This document shows positions 1 to 6,685 of a stretch of 12,671 bases of DNA, piece after piece. Every line of letters begins with the position of its first letter. Position 1 is the stretch's first letter. Source of the DNA: Caldilineaceae bacterium. GTDB lineage: Bacteria > Chloroflexota > Anaerolineae > Caldilineales > Caldilineaceae. The position numbers were made by a program, and so were the translations under genes. The notes beneath the pieces are model-generated. The model was not told the DNA's origin and made no database searches. It saw only the letters and a list, made by a program, of their open reading frames with translations. The stretch spans positions 1 to 12,671 of the forward strand of contig JAPKMV010000042.1 in the NCBI GenBank assembly GCA_026645635.1, written 5' to 3'.

Positions 1-2891
1 GTGCGGTGCAGCAGTGCGCCGTCGGCATACGCCTGGACTTCGGTGACGTTGCCAAACTGACCGCCGTTCTGACGCTCCGGCTGGAAGTAGGAGCGACTCA
101 TCGTGACGACGCCGCTTGCCGTCTGCGTCACCCCATCCTGGCGAATCCAATAGGGATGGTAGAGCCGTTCGTAGACGCCGTTGATCTGCGCGCCGCGCTC
201 CCATGTCTGCCCCGGCGACCACTGCCAGCCGCCGTTCTTGCTCCAGTAGACCTGATAGTCGTTCTCCGTGACCGACAACACGGTCGCGGTCCACGGGTCG
301 CTCTTGACGGTGTGTACGCGGATGCGCCCGCGGCGGGGATCTGGGTTGTCGCGGCTGGCGGCATCTTCGCCGCCAAAGGTTTCAAGTTTCTCCCACTTGA
401 GCACGCCCGCACCTGCGCCGCGATCCACGTCATAATGGGTGATCTGCGCAAAGCCGAAGCCACGGAAGCCACCGTCATCCGCAATCATGCCCGCACCATA
501 CCAGTAGTCGGTGCGGATGGCGCCGCCCAGACCGTCGGCCAGATCGCTGCGCATCACCGCCTGGCGCACACTGCCATAGGGACAGCGCCCCGCCGAGCAG
601 GCAGCGGCGAGCGCGCCGTAGGTGTAGGTGATGGCGCCGCCGCGCCCGTTGTTGGCTGTGCGCAGCAGCACGCGGTTGGGGTTGTCCAGGTTGTAACCGA
701 AGGCGTGGGTGGGCAGCGCATCACCGTTGCGGGCGCCAACCTGGGTGATGCTGGTCAAATACAGACGGATCATGTCTTCGGCATTCGCCCGTGTGAACCG
801 CTTGTAGTCGTGGCTCAATTTGTAGGTGTGCAGGCCGCGCCAGGCGCCGTTGGTCAACACCTCGACCCGCACCTCCAGCAGGCGGTTGTACTCCCCGTAC
901 ATGGCCTGGATGCAGTCGCCCGCCGCGCTGCCCTTGATGCGCAGGTCTTGCCGTTTGTTCGCCCAGTCGTAGATGAACTGCACGCGCAGTTTGTACTCGC
1001 CCACGCCGGCCGCGTCATTGCGGCTCCACAGAATCTCGGTCGGGCTGAGGGCGCGGGTGAACCAGTGGCGGTTGTTGGCCACCCAACTGCTGTTGACGCA
1101 CCCATTCTCCCAGCCGCGCTCGCCCCAGTAGCGATACTCCATCGTGTTGCCGTTCAGGTCGACGACGCGGCGCAGATACCAGCGTTTCGCCTGGCGATAG
1201 GTGTCGTTCGTGGTGGGGGTCTGTTCCAGCATCAGCGCCGTTGCGCTCTCCGGCAGGAAGGTGGTGGGCAGGGCGCCCGCGTCGCCAAACTCGTAGCGCA
1301 CGCCATCGGTGGTCGTGACCACCCACTGCCCATAGCCACTCGACGAACCATCGCCTGCCCATTCCAGCCTGGCAAAGAGCGCCGGTGAGGTGCGCCAGAC
1401 GCCGTCCTGTTTGAGGATCGTTGCGCTTTGACCGTTGAGCACGAGGGAGAACTTGTTCTCTGCACCGATGCGGGCGATGTAGCTGACGCCGTCCAGCCGC
1501 CAGCCTGCACCGACCGAGCTTGCCTGGGTCACGATCTGCCAGTCGCCGGCTTCCTGCACCAGGTCGTCCTGGCTCGAACTGCTGTAGGCTAAGGCGAGGG
1601 TGGGACGCAGCCCGCCCAGCCCTGCGGGCGCGTCGAGGGGATAGACCGCGCCGGCCGAGCCGTTGAGTTGGTCTACGCTGAAGATCTGCATACTCGGCGG
1701 CCGGTCGCCGCTGGTCGACAATTTGGCGCCCAGGGCAAACTGGCTAAAGTGGGGCAGTTCTGCGCTGAGCAGATCGTCCTCCAGGCGCGAGGGCGCCAGT
1801 GTCCACGGCTCCTCCGGCGATTCGCGCGTCCACAAGTTCAGCATGTCGGGCGCGATCCCCGCGTCTTCCCAGCCAGACAAGTCCACCAGCAGCGTCACCG
1901 GCGTGGTGAACGTCTCCAGCGGCGCCGCTTCCAGTTCCGCCTCGAACTGCCAGAGGCTGAAGAGCCAGACGCCGTTGTCTTCGACCGCCAGGGCAAGGGC
2001 GTCTTCGACATCTTCACCCTCAGCGACCTCTGCTGCGGTCGAACGGTCGTCGCCGGTCGGCGGCTCAGCCGCTGCACCTGCACCGGCGACCAGCGGCAGC
2101 CACACATGCGCCGTCGCCGAAAGCGGTGCGCCGGCTGTGGGCGGAGTGGGGCGCGGCGCAGCGGCTTGCCGCCAGTCGTAGAGCTTCTCATAATGAAAAC
2201 TGGCGCTTCCGCGGATGAGGTCAGGCGGCACGATCAAGCGCACGGCGCCGTCGGGGCTTTGCAGCACCCCGCCCTGCCGCCCGACCTGCACGGTGGCGCG
2301 TGCGGCCCCGTTCGTCGCGGCCTCGTCTCCTCCGCGTTCATCTGTCGCCCCAACAATGCCCACTACACGCGTCGCAAGGATTTCCGCGCAGCCGGGACAG
2401 ACCAGCGCGCCATGCAGCGCCGCCGCCTGGTTGCCAGCATCGGGGGCGACGACCAGATCGAAGACTGCGGTGAACGATTCGCCGTAGCCCAATGCAGGCA
2501 ACGCCCGCTGCACGACGCCGCTCTCCCCCGCCTGCGTGCTCAATGCCGGCGGCAGTTCCAGCACCAGTGCTGCCTGGCTGGCTGGCTCCGGCGTCCACCA
2601 ATCCACGGTCAGCGCCACGCGCAACGAATCACCGGGCGCTGCGGTCTGCGCGCCTGGTGTGAAACGCAAGGTCGCCTGAGGCGCTGTCGTCTGGACGAGC
2701 GTCTCAGGCGGCGCGGTGTCCAGGGGGCGCGGCAAGCGCATGGCCCTGCTCATGCTTTCACCTGCGTCGGCAACCTTGGCCACTCCCTGTGCAGTGTCAT
2801 AACCACCGTAGGGCAAGATGTAGCTCAACAAGAACGTAAACACCAGAAACCAATGGCGGAGGCCGCGCAGGGCGCATGATTGGGGGTGCAT
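1..2891 (-). CDS. Secreted RHS/YD-repeat (SpvB/TcdB N-terminal-like) protein, 3' end outside window
   Basis: The minus frame is open without a stop from ATG 2891 to the window edge (~963 residues), so the C-terminus is missing. Residues 1-10 are polar and basic and are followed by a hydrophobic stretch at ~14-30 (WFLVFTFLLSYIL), which reads as a signal peptide or anchor. Residues ~70-200 look like an Ig-like surface domain. About 205-390 looks ZU5-like (GGVLQSPDGAVRL; ends HFSQFALGAK). From ~400 the SpvB/TcdB-type start of an RHS shell appears (GAVYPLDAPAGLGGLRPTLALAYSS, in short blocks; VGAGWRL), then RVVDLNGNTMEYRYWGE near 580 and GFRGFGFAQITHYD near 850. Known relatives form hollow RHS/YD shells that may carry a variable C-terminal domain; whether this one is a toxin cannot be seen here. 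The start is supported by AAAGGA 8 nt upstream and a good promoter. The family call is firm and the function is open. Confidence 0.88.
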   Translation of the reverse strand, partial: MHPQSCALRGLRHWFLVFTFLLSYILPYGGYDTAQGVAKVADAGESMSRAMRLPRPLDTAPPETLVQTTAPQATLRFTPGAQTAAPGDSLRVALTVDWWTPEPASQAALVLELPPALSTQAGESGVVQRALPALGYGESFTAVFDLVVAPDAGNQAAALHGALVCPGCAEILATRVVGIVGATDERGGDEAATNGAARATVQVGRQGGVLQSPDGAVRLIVPPDLIRGSASFHYEKLYDWRQAAAPRPTPPTAGAPLSATAHVWLPLVAGAGAAAEPPTGDDRSTAAEVAEGEDVEDALALAVEDNGVWLFSLWQFEAELEAAPLETFTTPVTLLVDLSGWEDAGIAPDMLNLWTRESPEEPWTLAPSRLEDDLLSAELPHFSQFALGAKLSTSGDRPPSMQIFSVDQLNGSAGAVYPLDAPAGLGGLRPTLALAYSSSSQDDLVQEAGDWQIVTQASSVGAGWRLDGVSYIARIGAENKFSLVLNGQSATILKQDGVWRTSPALFARLEWAGDGSSSGYGQWVVTTTDGVRYEFGDAGALPTTFLPESATALMLEQTPTTNDTYRQAKRWYLRRVVDLNGNTMEYRYWGERGWENGCVNSSWVANNRHWFTRALSPTEILWSRNDAAGVGEYKLRVQFIYDWANKRQDLRIKGSAAGDCIQAMYGEYNRLLEVRVEVLTNGAWRGLHTYKLSHDYKRFTRANAEDMIRLYLTSITQVGARNGDALPTHAFGYNLDNPNRVLLRTANNGRGGAITYTYGALAAACSAGRCPYGSVRQAVMRSDLADGLGGAIRTDYWYGAGMIADDGGFRGFGFAQITHYDVDRGAGAGVLKWEKLETFGGEDAASRDNPDPRRGRIRVHTVKSDPWTATVLSVTENDYQVYWSKNGGWQWSPGQTWERGAQINGVYERLYHPYWIRQDGVTQTASGVVTMSRSYFQPERQNGGQFGNVTEVQAYADGALLHR

Positions 2892-2979
2892 GCCAGTTAT
2901 CCTTTCGGTTTAGCTTCGTTCAACAGATGTCACGCCTCGGGTGCGTAACTTGGCGCTCGGAGAACTGCTGTTGTGCTGC

Positions 2980-3008
2980 ACTATAGCGAAGATTTGCGGT
3001 GCTGTCAA
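2980..3008 (-). promoter_or_regulatory. Strong sigma70-type promoter for the RHS gene
   Basis: On the minus strand TTGACA (3003-3008, perfect -35) is separated by exactly 17 bases from TATAGT (2980-2985, five of six matches to TATAAT). Transcription would start near 2973 and give an ~80-nt leader before ATG 2891. This is the best promoter match in the window. Confidence 0.72.
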
Positions 3009-3016
3009 CACCCAAT

Positions 3017-3052
3017 TTTCGGAGAAGGTTCCGTTCGGAACAAAAACCGAAA
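3017..3052. promoter_or_regulatory. Nested dyad upstream of the RHS promoter, candidate operator
   Basis: A perfect 14-nt dyad GTTCCG-TT-CGGAAC (3028-3041) lies inside a second inverted pair TTTCGG (3017-3022) / CCGAAA (3047-3052). The inner dyad begins about 20 bp upstream of the -35 box, where an activator or repressor could bind. No regulator gene is adjacent. It could also be part of the terminator of the upstream hydrolase/VOC unit. Confidence 0.4.
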
Positions 3053-3079
3053 CACTTTGCCGGGCGCATCGTGCGCGGC
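3042..3079 (-). terminator. Possible intrinsic terminator after the VOC gene
   Basis: On the minus strand, 37 nt past the VOC stop codon, GCGCA-CGA-TGCGC (3066-3076 core, extended by CCG/CGG with a bulge to 3059-3079) is followed by a T-rich stretch (TTTCGGTTTTT, 3042-3052). The stem is short and the T-tract starts a few bases late, so this is a weak call. Confidence 0.3.
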
Positions 3080-3115
3080 GGTCATGCAAGGTTCGCCTGC
3101 ACCAGCCTATCGGCG

Positions 3116-3499
3116 CTACAGTTGCAGCAAGTCCCACCGATTGCCGTACAAATCCTCGAACACGGCCACCGTGCCATAGGCCTCTGCCCGCGGCGCCTCG
3201 CAGAACGTCACGCCGCGCGCCTGGAAGTCGGCATAATCGCGCCAGAAGTCATCGGTGTGGAGAAAGAAGCCCACGCGCCCGCCGGTCTGATCGCCGATGC
3301 GGGCAGCCTGTGCTGGCGATGCCGCCTGTGCCAGGAGCAAATGCACCCCGCCGCCCGGTGGGCGCACCAGCACCCAGCGCTTGCCCGCGCCCAAGTCCGT
3401 GTCTTCGACGAGATCGAAGCCCAGCATCTGAGTGTAGTAGGCGATGGCCTCGTCGTAGGCGCGCACGACCAGCGTGACGTAGATGATCTGCTGCTGCAT
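3116..3499 (-). CDS. VOC superfamily protein (glyoxalase/bleomycin-resistance/dioxygenase fold)
   Basis: A 127-residue protein of the usual size for a single VOC unit made of two beta-alpha-beta-beta-beta modules. The first module begins IIYVTLVVRAYDEAIAYY with MLGFDLVED after it. The second carries VGFFLHTDDFWRDYADFQARG and ends with the typical EDLYGNRWDLLQL motif. The usual metal-binding His in strand 1 appears to be Tyr7 and the final acidic ligand is Asp (in NRWDL), so glyoxalase I activity is not assured; lactone, dioxygenase or binding roles are possible. It starts 5 nt after the hydrolase stop, with only a weak GTAGG ribosome site, which suggests translational coupling. The fold is secure and the substrate unknown. 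Confidence 0.9.
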   Translation of the reverse strand: MQQQIIYVTLVVRAYDEAIAYYTQMLGFDLVEDTDLGAGKRWVLVRPPGGGVHLLLAQAASPAQAARIGDQTGGRVGFFLHTDDFWRDYADFQARGVTFCEAPRAEAYGTVAVFEDLYGNRWDLLQL

Positions 3500-3504
3500 C
3501 GCGC

Positions 3505-4341
3505 CTACACCATATGCGCGTCCACCCAGGCCGCCACATCCGCCAGCACCTGATCCCGTTCCGGTTCGTTGAAGACCTCGTGATAGAGACCGTCGTAGAT
3601 TTTGATGGTTTTGTCTTGCGCACCGGCCTTGTCGTAGAGCATCTGTGCGCCCGCAGGATCGACCAGCCGGTCCGCGCTCCCCTGCACGACGATGAAGGGG
3701 AGCGTGATTGTGCCCACCTCGGCGGCGACGCGCTGCATCGCCTTGAGCATTTCGGCGGCCAGCCGGGCCGTCGTCTTTCCATGGAAGTTCAGTGGATCGG
3801 CGACATAAGCCTGCACCACCGCCGGGTCGCGCGAGATCCCGTTCACGTCCAACGCCAGGACGCCCAGTTTGGGCGCCAGCACTGCCGCCAGCTTTCCCAG
3901 GGCAATCGTCACGGGCGAGACACTGGCGCCGGCTACCAACGCGGGCGCCGAGATGATGGCCCCGCGGAAGTCGGCTTGATGGTCGAGCAGGTAGGTGGTG
4001 GCGATCAGCCCGCCCATGCTGTGACCCAGCAGGAAGATCGGCTTGCCCGGCTGCCAGCCGGCCACCATGCGGTAGAAGATGGTCAGGGTGTCGGTGAAGT
4101 CGCTGAAACGCTCCACATACTCCCGCGTGCCATCGGATTTGCCGTGTCCCAGGTGGTCGAGCGCATAGACGGCATAGCCCAGCGGGACGAAGTGGTTGAC
4201 CACGTTCATGTAGCGCCCGCTGTGTTCGCCCAATCCGTGTACGATCAACAGCACGGCCTTTACATCCCCGTCCGGCAGCCAGGCTTGACGGTAGATCGTT
4301 GCGTTCCGCACACCGGTAAACTTACCTTCGCTGTGTTGCAT
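3505..4341 (-). CDS. Monoacylglycerol lipase-like alpha/beta hydrolase (serine aminopeptidase S33 / Hydrolase_4 type)
   Basis: A 278-residue cytoplasmic alpha/beta hydrolase without a signal peptide, close to the usual bacterial monoacylglycerol lipase/lysophospholipase length. The oxyanion segment HGLGEHSGRY is at 35-44, ALDHLGHGKSDG follows at 60-71, and the nucleophile elbow GHSMGG places Ser108. The other triad members are Asp224 in GSADRLVD and His254 in GLYHEVFNE. Such enzymes hydrolyse monoacylglycerols, lysophospholipids or related esters. The start is supported by AGGGAG five bases before the ATG. It is the first gene of a pair with the VOC gene 5 nt downstream. The DUF4058 gene upstream is separated by ~106 bp holding an octamer repeat, so co-transcription with it is uncertain. 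Confidence 0.93.
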   Translation of the reverse strand: MQHSEGKFTGVRNATIYRQAWLPDGDVKAVLLIVHGLGEHSGRYMNVVNHFVPLGYAVYALDHLGHGKSDGTREYVERFSDFTDTLTIFYRMVAGWQPGKPIFLLGHSMGGLIATTYLLDHQADFRGAIISAPALVAGASVSPVTIALGKLAAVLAPKLGVLALDVNGISRDPAVVQAYVADPLNFHGKTTARLAAEMLKAMQRVAAEVGTITLPFIVVQGSADRLVDPAGAQMLYDKAGAQDKTIKIYDGLYHEVFNEPERDQVLADVAAWVDAHMV

Positions 4342-4361
4342 GATGTCTCCCTAGTAGACAT

Positions 4362-4389
4362 GATGAGATGAGCGGGTGAGGGGGTGAGA
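4362..4389 (+). repeat. Short GGGTGARN octamer tandem repeat between genes
   Basis: Two octamers, GGGTGAGG and GGGTGAGA (4374-4389), are preceded by degenerate units (AGATGAGC). The unit is the reverse complement of the one at 6654-6685 (NYTCACCC). It lies between the DUF4058 stop codon and the hydrolase start. The rest of 4342-4447 shows only the hydrolase ribosome site and a TTGACC hexamer (minus strand) without a matching -10 box. Confidence 0.6.
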
Positions 4390-4447
4390 AAAATGCACGC
4401 CGCACCCGCATCTGCTCCGTTATTTGAAGTGGGTCAATCGTAGCTGC

Positions 4448-5254
4448 TTAGCTGGCCTGCACGCGCAGCGGACGCAGCAGTTCCGTCACCCATTTGCGCT
4501 CTTTGGCCGAGAGCGCCGGGGACGGCGGTGGCTTCCGATAGTCGATCTGCACATCGTAGCCGCCGCGTTCATAGACCGTGGCCACTACGTCCCCCAGGTT
4601 GATCGCCACGTCGGGATCCGGCGCGGCCAGAGGAACTGGCAGCACAGGCAGCGCCTCCTCCAGCGCCAACGGCCACACCTCCACCGTGGGTCGGCGGTTG
4701 GCGCGGCTGAGCGTGACATAGTAGGGGGCCGGCGGGATCGGCGTCGCCAGCGGCGGCCGCGTGCCCCCGCGCAGCAGGTCGATCTCCAACAGATGCGCGC
4801 TGGAGTTCATCAACTCCCGGCGTTTGCGGCGATATTCGAGATAGGCATCGTGGCCCGGCTGCTTGTTGACCGGCGACAGAATCTCGATGGCGGTGACCAA
4901 CACCTCGTTGTCCGAGCGGCGAATTTCCACGCTGTACAACTCCAGCGGCACATCGTGGAGCGCCACGCTTTCCACGGGCGCCGGAGCGATCGGCTCCAGC
5001 ACTGCGCCGCCGGCCATGTAGGCTGGCGGTTCACGCACCAGCCAGACGGCCACATCCGGACGCACCGTCTGCAGGCGCGTCGTGGCGATCTCGATCACCT
5101 CGTAGGTGGTGTGGGGGATCAATCGCGCAAAGTAGGTCGGGCGAATCTGTAGATTGAGACGTGCGCGGATCTCATCGGCCAGGCTATTGTGAAAATCCGG
5201 AAAGATTTTGCTCTGTTCGATATACGGGTCCATGCCCGGAAAGGGTGATGGCAT
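4448..5254 (-). CDS. DUF4058 family protein
   Basis: A 268-residue protein opening with the DUF4058 hallmark MPSPFPGMDPYIE, followed by FPDFHNSLADEIRARLN and YFARLIPHTTYEV. The family, common in cyanobacteria and Chloroflexota, has no established function. The central block VTAIEILSPVNKQPGHDAYLEYRRKRRELM (about 120-150, quoted in overlapping parts: TAIEILSPVNK, DAYLEYRRKR, then AHLLEIDLLRGG) places acidic residues and a Lys in an arrangement that recalls Uma2/PD-(D/E)XK-like nuclease cores; that comparison is my inference. There is no signal peptide or membrane segment. AAGGAGG five bases before the ATG is one of the best ribosome sites here. It lies 27 nt after the carboxylesterase stop and is probably co-transcribed with it. 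Confidence 0.92.
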   Translation of the reverse strand: MPSPFPGMDPYIEQSKIFPDFHNSLADEIRARLNLQIRPTYFARLIPHTTYEVIEIATTRLQTVRPDVAVWLVREPPAYMAGGAVLEPIAPAPVESVALHDVPLELYSVEIRRSDNEVLVTAIEILSPVNKQPGHDAYLEYRRKRRELMNSSAHLLEIDLLRGGTRPPLATPIPPAPYYVTLSRANRRPTVEVWPLALEEALPVLPVPLAAPDPDVAINLGDVVATVYERGGYDVQIDYRKPPPSPALSAKERKWVTELLRPLRVQAS

Positions 5255-5281
5255 TGGCGCCTCCTTGCTGGCAGGATTCTA

Positions 5282-5929
5282 TCACTCCGCCGTCACCTGG
5301 GCAATCAGTGCGTTGATGGCGTTGATCTCGTCCCGGTTGATCGTGTGATCCATGCCCGGGTAGATGCGTTTGTCCACCGCGGCGCCCAACCCCGCCAGCA
5401 CCTCCGCCGTGCGTTCGACGCGCGTCACTGGGATGTGAAAGTCCACATCGCTGCAACCCAGCAACACAGGCGTGCCGGCCAGCGAACCGCTATACGTGCG
5501 CGGCTGGTCACCATTCTCAATCAAACCGGAACTCAGCCCGATGACGCCGGCATAACGCTGCGGATGGCGCGCCGCGTATTCCAATGCCAGACAGCCCCCC
5601 TGGGAGAAGCCAAGCACGAAGACCCGCTCTGCGCCCAGGCCGTTGGTCGCCAATTCCTGCACCAGGCCGTCCACCACCTGCAGCGCCGACGTCAGCCACG
5701 GTTCATTGGTCGCAACCGGTGCAATGAAGCGGTTCGGATACCAGGTGGAATTCGCAGCCTGGGGCGCCAGCACCGCCACCTGACGCACGTCCAACTCATT
5801 GGCCAGAAAGAGAATGTCTGCGGCCATTGCGCCGCGACCGTGCAGCATGATCATCGCCGCGCGCGCTGACGCCACCGGCGCGCCGGCGCGGCCAACGGGC
5901 AGCCCGGCATGTAGTTGATTGACGTTCAT
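5282..5929 (-). CDS. Phospholipase/carboxylesterase family alpha/beta hydrolase (Abhydrolase_2)
   Basis: A 215-residue esterase of the size typical for the PF02230 carboxylesterase/acyl-protein thioesterase group. MIMLHGRGA (26-34) forms the oxyanion strand and turn, GFSQGG (107-112) gives nucleophile Ser109, GCSDVDFHIP gives Asp163 and GMDHTI gives His195. The frame is open further upstream to an ATG at 5992, but I chose 5929 because GGAGG (5940-5944) lies 10 bases before it and the extra 21 residues do not resemble the family. It probably hydrolyses short-chain acyl esters in the cytoplasm. It is the first gene of a minus-strand pair with the DUF4058 gene, and is divergent from the membrane protein gene at 6053. 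Confidence 0.92.
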   Translation of the reverse strand: MNVNQLHAGLPVGRAGAPVASARAAMIMLHGRGAMAADILFLANELDVRQVAVLAPQAANSTWYPNRFIAPVATNEPWLTSALQVVDGLVQELATNGLGAERVFVLGFSQGGCLALEYAARHPQRYAGVIGLSSGLIENGDQPRTYSGSLAGTPVLLGCSDVDFHIPVTRVERTAEVLAGLGAAVDKRIYPGMDHTINRDEINAINALIAQVTAE

Positions 5930-5953
5930 TGTCTTGTGTCCTCCAGTTCCGAT

Positions 5954-5982
5954 ATTGTACAGCAAGCGCAGCCGCATTCCAG
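5954..5982 (-). promoter_or_regulatory. Weak candidate promoter for the carboxylesterase-DUF4058 pair
   Basis: TACAAT (5954-5959 on the minus strand) is a good -10 box, but the -35 position 17 bases upstream reads CTGGAA (three of six). The transcript would begin near 5947, just ahead of the GGAGG ribosome site, giving a very short leader. Confidence 0.3.
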
Positions 5983-5992
5983 GATTGCACAA

Positions 5993-6020
5993 TCGACAGT
6001 TGTACGATACAAGCTATAGC
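5993..6020 (+). promoter_or_regulatory. Candidate promoter of the membrane protein gene with inverted repeat in the spacer
   Basis: TCGACA (5993-5998, five of six) and TATAGC (6015-6020, four of six) are 16 bases apart. The spacer contains the inverted repeat TTGTA-CGA-TACAA (6000-6012), placed where a repressor would block polymerase. The start would fall near 6027, about 26 nt before ATG 6053. Confidence 0.45.
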
Positions 6021-6052
6021 ATGGACAAAACCCGGAGCAGAGGAGCGATGCA

Positions 6053-6649
6053 ATGAACCGGCTTGACCCGTTGGCGCAGCGTTGGGCGCCGGCCGCAGCA
6101 ATGCTCGGCGGCCTCGTTTGGATCGCCTATACGTTGGCAGCGATGCTGCAACCGTGGGGCAGTTACGCCGCCTATACAGACGCGCAGGGCAACAATGCCA
6201 TCACAAACGCACCTGTGTTTCAACTCACTGCGCTGTTGGGCGGCGCGGCGCTGCTGCTGCTGGGCGTTGCAATGGCCGGTGCGACGCGGCGGCTTGGCCT
6301 GCCTGACCGGCTGCCGGGGCAGACTGGCGTAGTGCTGGGCTTGGTGGGCGGGGCCGCCGGGCTGCTGCTGTGGCTCAGTGCGCTGCTGATGCAGCCGGCG
6401 CTTGCCACCGCCGCCATGAACGCCGGCGCACTGATGGTGGCCGTCGGCGTCCTGCTGGTCGCCATCGACGGTGCGGGCAGGACGCTGACGCCGTCGCTCT
6501 TTCTCATCGGCGCTCTGGGTCTGGCCGCGATCTTCGCTGCCGCCCTCGTCAGCCTGGTAAGTTGGATGCTGCCCGTCTACGCCGCGCTGGTGATGGCGAT
6601 GTACGGGTTTACATGGGTGCGGTTCGGCAGCATTCTCGCAAAAGTGTGA
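6053..6649 (+). CDS. Six-helix integral membrane protein of unknown function
   Basis: A 198-residue, Ala/Leu/Gly-rich protein with about six predicted membrane segments, roughly at 13-33, 56-77, 91-112, 116-137, 146-167 and 171-190. A short loop between segments 1 and 2 (QPWGSYAAYTDAQGNNAI) is the main polar region, and a basic loop RRLGLPDRLPGQ follows segment 2. I recognise no catalytic or transport motif and no named family. AGGAG (6041-6045) lies 7 bases before the chosen ATG; another ATG at 6048 is out of frame. It stands alone on the plus strand, divergent from the esterase pair and convergent with recJ, so context gives no function. That it is a real gene is well supported by the hydrophobic pattern and ribosome site. 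Confidence 0.8.
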   Translation: MNRLDPLAQRWAPAAAMLGGLVWIAYTLAAMLQPWGSYAAYTDAQGNNAITNAPVFQLTALLGGAALLLLGVAMAGATRRLGLPDRLPGQTGVVLGLVGGAAGLLLWLSALLMQPALATAAMNAGALMVAVGVLLVAIDGAGRTLTPSLFLIGALGLAAIFAAALVSLVSWMLPVYAALVMAMYGFTWVRFGSILAKV

Positions 6650-6653
6650 AGCG

Positions 6654-6685
6654 CCTCACCCTTTCACCCTCTCACCCGTTCACCC
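6654..6685. repeat. NYTCACCC octamer tandem repeat between convergent genes
   Basis: Four consecutive octamers occur with strict period 8: CCTCACCC, TTTCACCC, TCTCACCC and GTTCACCC. The array fills the gap between the membrane protein stop (6649) and recJ, and overlaps the last codons of recJ. It shows no hairpin or T-tract that would make it an intrinsic terminator. Confidence 0.7.

Noticed and set aside
6..2879. Long plus-strand open frames (460 and 403 codons) opposite the RHS gene
   Set aside because: Their translations are Arg/Ala/His/Gln-rich without recognisable domains, while the minus strand gives one continuous frame with signal peptide, promoter and RHS motifs. They are antisense shadows of a GC-rich gene.
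2910..3137. A 75-codon minus-strand frame and plus-strand frames of 68-184 codons in the RHS promoter region
   Set aside because: They span the promoter and dyad or run into the VOC gene, have no ribosome site, and show no family resemblance.
3514..4371. A 285-codon plus-strand frame opposite the alpha/beta hydrolase
   Set aside because: No motifs, and the opposite strand carries a complete catalytic triad and ribosome site.
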